From JAOUEA01 sp035550775 (GTDB lineage Bacteria > Actinomycetota > UBA4738 > HRBIN12), in contig DASZOO010000044.1 of the NCBI GenBank assembly GCA_035550775.1, positions 1 to 7,210 on the forward strand: a stretch of 7,210 bases of DNA, written 5' to 3'. The translations under genes and the position numbers were made by a program. Below the pieces are notes generated by a model. That model searched no databases and was not told where the DNA came from. It saw only the letters and a list, made by a program, of their open reading frames with translations. Positions 1-5,389 of this stretch are shown one piece after another. Each line of letters begins with the position of its first letter. The stretch's first letter is position 1.

Positions 1-360
1 CACGACACCGGTGATGATCGCGAGCACGCCGGCGGCCTCGACGGTGGTCAGGGGGACGCCCGCGGAGACCCCGATGACCACCGCGGCGATCACGGGCGCG
101 AGCGAGGAATCCGGCCCGAGCACCAGCACGCGCGACGGACCGAAGATCGCGTACGCGACGAGCGGCACGATCGTCGCGTACAGCCCGGTGATCGCGGGGA
201 GGCCCGCGGCCTCCGCATACCCCATGCCCACCGGCACCATGAAGGCGGCGAGCACGACGCCCGCGATCAGATCGTGTGGGAGCCACTCCCGGTGATAGCG
301 GCGGAAGCCCGCCAGCCCCGGAACCCACGACCAGAGCCCGGTGACCGTTCCAGTCTGCAC
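1..360 (-). CDS. SulP-family anion (sulfate-type) permease, N-terminal part
   Basis: The first 120 residues of an integral membrane transporter; the rest lies beyond the left edge. After a short hydrophilic head (WLPHDLIAGVVLAAFMVPVG, about residues 26-45) come the features typical of the first SulP transmembrane segments: the GYAEAAGLPAITGLYATIVP stretch, a YAIFGPSR turn, then LVLGPDSSLAPVIAAVVIG. Family members move sulfate, bicarbonate or related anions across the cytoplasmic membrane, many with a C-terminal STAS domain that cannot be seen here. The substrate cannot be read from this fragment. The start is GTG at 358-360, because an in-frame TAG lies only three codons upstream (370-372) and no other start fits; no clear Shine-Dalgarno precedes it. 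It follows the FAD oxidoreductase gene by 59 bases on the same strand, so co-transcription is plausible. Family assignment is firm. Confidence 0.88.
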   Translation of the reverse strand, partial: MQTGTVTGLWSWVPGLAGFRRYHREWLPHDLIAGVVLAAFMVPVGMGYAEAAGLPAITGLYATIVPLVAYAIFGPSRVLVLGPDSSLAPVIAAVVIGVSAGVPLTTVEAAGVLAIITGVV

Positions 361-419
361 GCGCGAACGCTACCGCTCGCCGTCGGCGGACGCACCGGCT
401 CCGTTCCCGCCGGTTCTCG

Positions 420-2060
420 CTACCGCGAGCGCTTCCCTCCGGCCTTGCGGTCCTTCACGATCTCGCGGACGCAGTGGTGGCCCGGGAGCCCGGTCACGCC
501 TCCGCCGGCGTGGGTCGCGCTCGACGCCTGGTAGAGACCGTCGATCGGCGAGCGGTAGTCCGCGTATCCCACGGCGGGACGCATGTGGAACAGCTGATCC
601 ACGGTGAGCTCGCCGTGGAAGATGTTCCCGCCGATCAGATCCCAGCCCTCCTGCATCTGCTTCGGCCCGATGATCTGGCGGGCCAGCACGCTGTCGCGGA
701 ACCCGGGCGCGACCTCGTCCATGTGATCGATCAGGCGGTCGGCGTACGCCTCGAGCTCTGCGGTGTGATCGTCCTCGTCGTCGGCCCAGTCGGCCGGGAC
801 CCATTGGGTGAACATCGAGACCGTGTGGATGCCCTCGGGGGCGAGGGTGCGGTCGACGACGGTCGGGATCTCGGTGTCGCTGAACGGCCGGGTGGCCGCC
901 TCGCCGAAGCGCGCCTGCTGGTAGGCCTGCTCCAGCTGGTCGACGTCGTCGAGCAGCTCGATCGCCCCGCCGTGGATCTCGGGGTCGAACTCGGGGTCGG
1001 CGGTGAACGTCGGGAGCCGGTCGATCGCGAGGTTCACCTTGACGGTGCCGCTGCGGGTCTTCCAGTGCTCGATGTCGTGGACGAACCCGCTCGGCAGCTC
1101 GTTGCGGTCGATCTGCTGCAGGAAGGTGACCTTCGGGTGGCACGCCGTGACGACGATCGGGGCCCGCAGCTCCTCGCCCCCCTCGAGCACGACGCCGGTC
1201 ACGCGGCCGTTCGAGGTCGTGATCGTCTGCACGGGGGCGTTCACGCGCACCTCGGCGCCGAAGAACCTCGCCGACTCCTCGCATGCCTTCGAGACGGCGC
1301 CCATGCCCCCCTCGATGAACCCCCAGCTCGCCACCTGCCCGTCGCCGATGTCACCGACGGAGTGGTGCATCAGCACGTACGCCGTGCCGGGCGCATCGGG
1401 TCCGGCCCAGGTGCCGATGATGCCGTTGACCGCCATGAACCCCTTCATCTCGGGCGACTCGAACCATCGCTCGAGCAGGTCGGTGGCGCTCATCGTGAAC
1501 AGGCGGGTGATGTCGGCGACGGTCCCCTCGTCGACGTGCGAGCGGAGCTTCCACGCGAGCTTGCCGAGGTCCCAGAGATCGGCCGGGGACTTCGACCCGA
1601 CGTGCGGCGGCGTCTCCATCAGCAGCGGACCGAGGATGTCGGAGATCCGCGAGATCCACTCGTAGAACTCGAAGTAGGCGTCGGCGTCGCGCTTGGACAC
1701 CTTCGCGATCGATTCGCGCGTCGTGCGCTCGTCCTCGGCTTGGATGATCGATCCCCCCCCGCTCATGGGCATGTAGCCCTGCCCGAGGGGCAGCAGCTTG
1801 AACCCGAACCGCTCGAGCTGCAGCTCGGTGCGGAGCGAGGGCGGCATGAGCGACATCGTGTAGCTCAGCGTGTTGACCTTCACACCCGGGAACTCGTCGG
1901 GCCACGGTTCGCTCGTATCGGCAGCCCCGCCGGTCTTGTGGCGCTTCTCGAGGACGAGCGTGCGGGCCCCGCGCTTGGCGAGCAGGGCCGCTGCGACGAG
2001 GCCGTTGTGGCCCCCGCCGACCACGATCGCGTCGTAGCGGTTCGAGGTTCCATCAGACAT
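420..2060 (-). CDS. FAD-dependent oxidoreductase, PYROXD2 / phytoene-dehydrogenase-like
   Basis: A 546-residue flavoprotein. The N-terminal Rossmann fold is clear: YDAIVVGGGHNGLVAAALLA (residues 9-28) carries the GxGxxG dinucleotide-binding motif (G15, G17, G20), the strand-ending acidic E38 binds the adenosine ribose, and TGGAADT follows. The middle contains WFESPEMKGFMAVNGIIGTW and SWGFIEGGMGAVSKA. The C-terminus has GGNIFHGELTVDQLF and the FAD-binding end DGLYQASSATHAGGGVTGLP. These blocks match human PYROXD2 along its length better than true carotenoid desaturases, although CrtI/CrtO-type enzymes belong to the same superfamily. The bacterial substrate is unknown, so I would not call it a phytoene desaturase. 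Length is normal for the family and the reading frame is intact. Start ATG 2058-2060 is supported by GGAG seven bases upstream. A run of eight C (G on the coding strand) at 1753-1760 lies inside the gene in the intact phase. Confidence 0.9.
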   Translation of the reverse strand: MSDGTSNRYDAIVVGGGHNGLVAAALLAKRGARTLVLEKRHKTGGAADTSEPWPDEFPGVKVNTLSYTMSLMPPSLRTELQLERFGFKLLPLGQGYMPMSGGGSIIQAEDERTTRESIAKVSKRDADAYFEFYEWISRISDILGPLLMETPPHVGSKSPADLWDLGKLAWKLRSHVDEGTVADITRLFTMSATDLLERWFESPEMKGFMAVNGIIGTWAGPDAPGTAYVLMHHSVGDIGDGQVASWGFIEGGMGAVSKACEESARFFGAEVRVNAPVQTITTSNGRVTGVVLEGGEELRAPIVVTACHPKVTFLQQIDRNELPSGFVHDIEHWKTRSGTVKVNLAIDRLPTFTADPEFDPEIHGGAIELLDDVDQLEQAYQQARFGEAATRPFSDTEIPTVVDRTLAPEGIHTVSMFTQWVPADWADDEDDHTAELEAYADRLIDHMDEVAPGFRDSVLARQIIGPKQMQEGWDLIGGNIFHGELTVDQLFHMRPAVGYADYRSPIDGLYQASSATHAGGGVTGLPGHHCVREIVKDRKAGGKRSR

Positions 2061-2061
2061 C

Positions 2062-2077
2062 TTGAATCTCCATTCAA
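2062..2077 (-). promoter_or_regulatory. Palindrome enclosing the ribosome binding site of the FAD oxidoreductase gene
   Basis: On the coding strand the sequence reads TTGAAT-GGAG-ATTCAA, a perfect 6-bp inverted repeat whose four-base centre is the Shine-Dalgarno GGAG. It ends one base before the ATG (2060). The arms are AT-rich in a very GC-rich region. A possible -10 (TAGGCT, preceded by TG, at 2089-2094) would put the transcription start near 2082, so the palindrome would lie just inside the transcript. It could be an operator for a dimeric repressor or a small hairpin presenting the ribosome binding site in its loop. The symmetry is directly visible; the function is inference. Confidence 0.45.
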
Positions 2078-2203
2078 ACGGTCGATGAAGCCTACACCTC
2101 GTTCGGGTGGGTCCGGTAGCCGATCCGAACGGACGCTGGGCGGGTACCTTCTCCCGGCGATGACGCCGGTCTCGCTGCCTCGACGGTTGGGAGTGAAACG
2201 GAC

Positions 2204-2962
2204 GTGAGTGATCGGCCGGGGCCGTTCGAGCGAGCGAAGCGCACCGTGCGTGAGTCGGCCGAGCGGCTGGATGCCACCCGGGGCGGGCATGCCGTCCTCG
2301 ACTCGCTGCTCCAGGTGGTCAGCCGCGACCGGTACCTGGCCGGCGGCCTGCTCGCCAGCGCGGTCGCCTTCCGTCTGTTCCTGTGGATCGTGCCGTTGGC
2401 GGTGGTGTTCGTGGCCGGATCCGGCTTCTACGCCGCGTCCGATCCCGACCAGGCCCAGGAGTACGCGAGGGAGTTCGGCGTGAGCGCGTTCATCACCGGG
2501 TCGGTGAGCAGGGCGTTGCAGGCGTCGGATCGTGGGCGGTGGATCGCGTTGATCGCGGGTCTCGTCGCGCTCGTCTGGAGCTCGCGGTCCCTTTGATGTC
2601 GGCCTTCTGGACCACGGCCTCGCTGGACCACGGCCTCGGCCCTGCTGCCCAGACGCGAGGGGGTACCGGTCGCCGCGCTGGTGCCGGGGGGCCTACTCGT
2701 GGGCGCCGTGCTGGAGCTGATGCACGCCGTGAGCGTCTTCTATCTGCCCGGACGATTCGATCGCGCGTCCTCGACCTACGGTGCGATGGGCGTGGTGGTG
2801 GTCGCCCTGGCGTGGCTCTACTTCTCAGGCCGGGCGGTCGTGGCGGCAGCCGTCCTCGACGTCACGCTGTGGGAACGGCGCGATCGGCGTAACGAGCAGC
2901 GCGTTCCGAGAGACGATGGGGGCGTGGACCCCGATCAGGGAAGGACGATCGACCATGACTGA
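2204..2962 (+). pseudogene. Broken YihY/virulence factor BrkB-family inner-membrane protein
   Basis: Two recognisable ends of one gene without its middle. The N-terminal piece (2204-2596, 130 codons, GTG start, GGGAG about ten bases upstream) has a hydrophilic head, the hydrophobic RLFLWIVPLAVVFVAGSGFY segment and IALIAGLVALVWSSRSL, then hits TGA at 2594-2596. The C-terminal piece (about 2640-2962) carries the usual YihY ending: ALLPRREGVPVAALVPGG, ELMHAVSVFYLP, SSTYGAMGVVVVALAWLYFS, LDVTLWERR. Intact family members are about 270-330 residues, with further membrane helices between these blocks; here only about 15 codons separate them, so roughly 60-100 residues are missing (estimate from family knowledge). 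Between the pieces, positions 2587-2622 read sensibly only in another frame (PLMSAFWTTAS), and a 16-bp tandem duplication then shifts the phase back. The true product, a multi-pass membrane protein of poorly defined role, cannot be made. Assembly error is the alternative. The remnant ends 8 bases inside msrA. Confidence 0.8.
2607..2638 (+). repeat. 16-bp perfect tandem duplication inside the YihY remnant
   Basis: CTGGACCACGGCCTCG occurs twice back to back (2607-2622 and 2623-2638). Sixteen is not a multiple of three, so the second copy shifts the reading frame. Removing one copy on paper joins the local phase-1 reading (ATG TCG GCC TTC TGG ACC ACG GCC TCG) directly to GCC CTG CTG CCC CGC-type codons of the conserved ALLPRREG block. 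This suggests that the duplication is a recent slippage event and not part of the original gene. Confidence 0.9.
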
Positions 2963-3473
2963 GATCGCGACGTTCGGAGCCGGCTGCTTCTGGGGCGTGG
3001 AGTGGGTGTTCCGCCAGGTGCCCGGTGTGGTCGAGGCGACCTCCGGGTACGCGGGAGGCTTCGTCGAAGATCCCGGCTACCGGCTCGTGTGCACCGGTAC
3101 CACCGGCCACGCGGAAGTCGTCCGGGTCGAGTTCGACCCCGCGATCGTGACCTACGAGCAGCTGCTCGAGGTCTTCTGGGCGATGCACGACCCGACCCAG
3201 GTGAACCGGCAGGGTCCCGACGTGGGCAGTCAGTACCGCAGCGTGATCTTCGCTCACTCCCCCGAGCAGCGAGCCGCCGCCGAGGCATCGCGAGACGGCG
3301 CACAGGCCACCTTCGATCGCCCGATCGCGACCGAGATCGTGGACGCGGGGCCGTTCTACGCGGCCGAGGACTACCACCAGCGCTACTACGAGCAGACCGG
3401 GCACGAGCCCTACTGCCACGTGCTGCCGGCGGGGCTGCTGGAGCGTCTCGGACTGGTCGGCTCCGACGCGTAA
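2955..3473 (+). CDS. msrA: Peptide methionine-S-sulfoxide reductase MsrA
   Basis: A complete 172-residue cytoplasmic repair enzyme that reduces the S-epimer of methionine sulfoxide in proteins and free methionine, with electrons normally supplied by thioredoxin. The signature GAGCFWGVE places the catalytic Cys at residue 11. VCTGTTGHAEVV (45-56), with the active-site Glu54, follows, then GPDVGSQYRS (87-96) with Asp89 and Tyr94, and EDYHQRYYEQ (138-147). Cys154 in EPYCHV is the probable resolving cysteine, as in short actinobacterial MsrA. The ATG at 2955 was chosen because the family motif starts ten residues later and an AGGGAAGGA-like ribosome binding site lies about ten bases upstream; an upstream extension in this frame has no family resemblance. 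The start overlaps the end of the YihY remnant by 8 bases, so it was probably its operon partner and translationally coupled. It ends seven bases before a strong hairpin. Confidence 0.96.
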   Translation: MTEIATFGAGCFWGVEWVFRQVPGVVEATSGYAGGFVEDPGYRLVCTGTTGHAEVVRVEFDPAIVTYEQLLEVFWAMHDPTQVNRQGPDVGSQYRSVIFAHSPEQRAAAEASRDGAQATFDRPIATEIVDAGPFYAAEDYHQRYYEQTGHEPYCHVLPAGLLERLGLVGSDA

Positions 3474-3479
3474 GGGCGA

Positions 3480-3508
3480 GAGGTCGGCCGCCCGCGGCGG
3501 CCGACCTC
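3480..3508. terminator. Symmetrical hairpin between convergent genes, likely bidirectional terminator
   Basis: Thirteen perfectly paired bases on each side (GAGGTCGGCCGCC and its complement) around a three-base loop CGC. It begins seven bases after the msrA stop codon and overlaps the first two bases (3507-3508) of the reverse-strand TGA of the CDGSH gene. No T-run follows on either strand, which is common for GC-rich actinobacterial terminators. Its placement exactly between two converging genes supports a role for both. Confidence 0.75.
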
Positions 3509-4202
3509 ATCCGTCGGTGAACCCGGCGTGTTTGTGCGAGCCGTCGCAGAACGGCTTGGTCTCGGAGTGGCCGCACCGGCACAGGGTCACGCGGTTGCGG
3601 ACCTCGTAGGTCTCCCCGTCGGCACCCGTGACGGGGATCCGGCCGCGGACCCACAGCGGGCCGTTGCGCACCACACCGATGCTCACCGGCAGCGCCGGCT
3701 CCAGCTGCTCGCCGTCGGCCTCGGGCCGCATCTCGAGCGCCCCGGAAGGACACAGGCGCACCATCTGCATCAGCCGCTCGCGCACGGCGGGATCGTCGGC
3801 CTCCCGCGCCAGGCGTCGCCAGTTCGTGAAGCGGTCGCCGCAATACCCCGCGTGCTCGCACGTCTCGAGATCGAAGCTGATCGTGCCCTCACCCGCCGGG
3901 AACTCGTAACGGCGCTCCGCGATCGACGACAGATGGGCCGTCTCGGTGCCGTCGAACCCGACGCGTTCGTGGCTGCCGTCACAGAACGGCTTGTCGTTCG
4001 ACCGGCCGCATCGGCACAGGGCGTAGCGCTCCTCGGCTTCGTCGAGCCAGTCGTCGGGAACCCAGCCGACCGGTTCGCCGTACTCGGTCTCGACCTGTGC
4101 CGTCCGGCCGAGCGGCACGTCGCCGCTGACGCGGTATGGCCCGTTCTCCTCGATCCGGATCCTCGGCTGCTCGGTCTCCTCACGCCGCGTCACGTGGATC
4201 AT
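3507..4202 (-). CDS. Iron-sulfur protein: CDGSH - [4Fe-4S] mono-cluster (YjdI-like) - CDGSH
   Basis: A 231-residue soluble protein with three predicted cluster sites. First CDGSH motif: Cys63, Cys65, Cys74, His78 in LCRCGRSNDKPFCDGSH. Middle: Cys115 and Cys121 in CEHAGYC, and Cys151 in RLCPSGALEMR, the pattern of the divergent 4Fe-4S mono-cluster domain (DUF1271/Fer4_19, as in YjdI). Second CDGSH motif: Cys208, Cys210, Cys219, His223 in LCRCGHSETKPFCDGSH, eight residues before the end. Each CDGSH motif should bind a [2Fe-2S] cluster through three Cys and one His, as in mitoNEET-type proteins; such clusters are redox-active and can be labile. Before each CDGSH motif is a similar beta-rich run (ENGPYRVSGDVPLGR and RNGPLWVRGRIPV), so the ends look like an internal duplication. 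No membrane segment is present. ATG at 4200-4202 was chosen over a longer upstream reading because similarity begins here; a GGAA lies about ten bases upstream. The biochemical role is unknown, probably electron transfer or redox sensing. Confidence 0.9.
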   Translation of the reverse strand: MIHVTRREETEQPRIRIEENGPYRVSGDVPLGRTAQVETEYGEPVGWVPDDWLDEAEERYALCRCGRSNDKPFCDGSHERVGFDGTETAHLSSIAERRYEFPAGEGTISFDLETCEHAGYCGDRFTNWRRLAREADDPAVRERLMQMVRLCPSGALEMRPEADGEQLEPALPVSIGVVRNGPLWVRGRIPVTGADGETYEVRNRVTLCRCGHSETKPFCDGSHKHAGFTDG

Positions 4203-4304
4203 GGTGGCGACGTTCCGCGCGGTTGTCACATCGACCTGCGCGCGCGACAAGCCCGTGACATACTGCCCCCCTCCCTCTTGTGCCCACGAGACAGGAGGCT
4301 CGAG
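4203..4304. promoter_or_regulatory. Divergent intergenic region between the CDGSH gene and the TolB-like gene
   Basis: About 100 bases that must hold promoters for both directions. Rightward, CATACT at 4259-4264 is a fair -10 candidate without a good -35. A strong AGGAGG Shine-Dalgarno at 4293-4298 lies six bases before the TolB-like ATG. A 6-bp inverted repeat TGTCAC (4224-4229) / GTGACA (4255-4260) flanks the GCGCGC-rich centre and could be a paired half-site, but it is short enough to be chance. I see no riboswitch-like structure. Confidence 0.4.
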
Positions 4305-5306
4305 ATGCACACCTGGTTCCGGCGTGCCGCAGTGGCGGCCGCCACCCTCACGGCCCTCGCGGCGTCGACCGTCCCCGCCCGGGCCGAGTTCCCGGACCAA
4401 GGGAACCGCATCCTCTACGTGCGCGGGCGGCTCGCCGAGATCACACCGGTCCGGCCGGCTCGCGGAACCGAGTTCGAGGTCGCCGACCTGTTCTCGATGA
4501 AGAACAACGGCACGGACGCCCGGCGGGTCGCCGACACCCCCTCGACGATCGAGTTCGGAGGCTCCTACTCGCCGGACGGCGAGGACATCGTGTTCTGGGG
4601 GGTGAAGAGCGGCGATCGGGTCCAGGTCTTCCGCGCGGATGCCGACGGCACGCACCGCTCGACGCTCACGACCAACCAGACCAGCGTGATGCCGAACTGG
4701 TCGAAGAACGGCAAACAGATCGTCTACGTGAAGTACCCGGCCCCGACGAGGGTCTCGGGATCACGGAGCGGACCGGCGCGCGGTGGCTCGAACAGCGACC
4801 TGATGGTGATGGATGCCGACGGAGGGGGGAAGCACTCGATCTACAGCGGCATCGACATCTCCTCCCCGGGTTGGTCGCCGACACGAGCGGAGATCGCGTT
4901 CTCGATGCAGACGAAGGCCGGCGGGCAGATCTTCCTGATCCCGCCCGACGGAGGAACGCCGGAGCTCGTCTGCTGCGACAGCGGCACCGCACTGTTCCTC
5001 GACTGGTCGCCCGACGGCCGGCGCCTGCTCTTCCAGTTCGAGGCGTCGGCACCCCCGCGTCGAGGGGGACCGATCGTGCAGGTGAAGTCGATCCGTCGCG
5101 ACGGCAGTGATGAGATCGACGTTACCGACCGATCGTTCTACCTCACGCTGCCCCGGTTCTCCGACGACGGGAACCGTGTGGTCTACACGCGCGAAGGGGG
5201 CGGGACGTTCGATCTCTACCGGACGCGGAGCGACGGCACGGGAGGCAACAAGCGCCTGAGCGACACCCCGAAGAAGGTCGAGTTCCTGACCCTGCTCGCC
5301 GGCTGA
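4305..5306 (+). CDS. Exported TolB-like (PD40 repeat) beta-propeller protein
   Basis: A complete 333-residue protein. The N-terminus is a classical signal peptide: MHTWFRR, then AAVAAATLTALAASTV, with a probable cut after VPARA (about residue 27). The RR pair is not a full Tat motif and there is no lipobox cysteine, so the protein is probably released or wall-associated. The mature part has five TolB/PD40-type blade motifs: GGSYSPDGEDIVFWG (about 85-99), MPNWSKNGKQIVYVK (129-143), SPGWSPTRAEIAFSM (187-201), FLDWSPDGRRLLFQF (231-245) and LPRFSDDGNRVVYTR (282-296). Such propellers mediate protein or ligand binding; no catalytic domain is present. It lacks the TolB N-terminal domain, and a Tol system is not expected in an actinobacterium, so it is not TolB itself. 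An adjacent Cys223-Cys224 pair is unusual for an exported protein. The start is fixed by AGGAGG six bases upstream of ATG 4305. Confidence 0.85.
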   Translation: MHTWFRRAAVAAATLTALAASTVPARAEFPDQGNRILYVRGRLAEITPVRPARGTEFEVADLFSMKNNGTDARRVADTPSTIEFGGSYSPDGEDIVFWGVKSGDRVQVFRADADGTHRSTLTTNQTSVMPNWSKNGKQIVYVKYPAPTRVSGSRSGPARGGSNSDLMVMDADGGGKHSIYSGIDISSPGWSPTRAEIAFSMQTKAGGQIFLIPPDGGTPELVCCDSGTALFLDWSPDGRRLLFQFEASAPPRRGGPIVQVKSIRRDGSDEIDVTDRSFYLTLPRFSDDGNRVVYTREGGGTFDLYRTRSDGTGGNKRLSDTPKKVEFLTLLAG

Positions 5307-5332
5307 CGGAGTCCGACAAGCTGTTCGACCCG

Positions 5333-5356
5333 CTTCCGGACCCCGGGAGCCGGAGG
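5333..5356 (+). terminator. Weak candidate hairpin after the TolB-like gene
   Basis: CTTCCGG (5333-5339) can pair with CCGGAGG (5350-5356) through seven pairs including one G-U, around a ten-base loop that itself contains CCCCGGG. There is no T-run. It lies between the TolB-like stop (5306) and the helicase promoter region, so a terminator would make sense, but in such GC-rich DNA this could be chance. Confidence 0.3.
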
Positions 5357-5359
5357 GTG

Positions 5360-5365
5360 TAGCAT
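5360..5365 (+). promoter_or_regulatory. Possible -10 element of the helicase promoter
   Basis: TAGCAT, preceded by TG with one base between, fits the loose actinobacterial TAnnnT pattern. It overlaps the left edge of the palindrome. Transcription would start around 5372-5376, giving a leaderless or nearly leaderless message. This would explain the lack of a Shine-Dalgarno at the proper distance from GTG 5376; the nearest GGAGG, at 5352-5356, is about 19 bases away. No convincing -35 is visible. Confidence 0.3.
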
Positions 5366-5389
5366 CCTCGAACACGTGTTCGAGGATGC
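5362..5389. promoter_or_regulatory. LexA/SOS box within a 28-bp perfect palindrome over the helicase start
   Basis: Fourteen bases on each side are exactly complementary, centred between 5375 and 5376. The core 5368-5383 reads TCGAACACGTGTTCGA, a perfect match to the mycobacterial/actinobacterial SOS box TCGAAC-N4-GTTCGA. The helicase GTG is the first codon of the right half. LexA bound here would cover the probable transcription and translation start, blocking expression until DNA damage. The palindrome is seen directly; LexA binding follows from the known consensus and from the DNA-repair nature of the downstream gene. Confidence 0.88.

Noticed and set aside
368..426. Direct repeat CGCTACCGC (368-376 and 418-426) flanking the gap between the FAD gene and the SulP gene
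   Set aside because: Nine bases in GC-rich DNA and no further similarity around them; probably chance.
420..2060. Reading the FAD oxidoreductase as a carotenoid biosynthesis gene (crtI)
   Set aside because: The sequence blocks agree with the PYROXD2-like branch, and no crtB, crtE or other carotenoid gene is nearby.
474..2207. Long open frame of 577 codons on the plus strand
   Set aside because: It lies opposite the FAD oxidoreductase gene, and its product is low-complexity (rich in R, V, D, G, H, L) without any family motif. It is a shadow of GC-rich codon bias.
2781..2954. Upstream extension of the MsrA frame
   Set aside because: It overlaps the conserved C-terminal part of the YihY remnant in another frame and has no MsrA similarity; the ribosome binding site before 2955 fixes the start.
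2204..2962. Programmed frameshift to rescue the YihY product
   Set aside because: Too much of the conserved middle is absent, so no frameshift could restore a full-length protein; no slippery heptamer with a stimulating structure was seen.
3528..4304. Upstream extension of the TolB-like reading frame
   Set aside because: It is antisense to the CDGSH gene. The AGGAGG plus signal peptide at 4305 clearly marks the true start.
4203..4655. A 151-codon N-terminal extension of the CDGSH protein
   Set aside because: It would overlap the signal peptide and first part of the divergent TolB-like gene; its sequence is compositional shadow, and the family-like part begins at the ATG at 4202.
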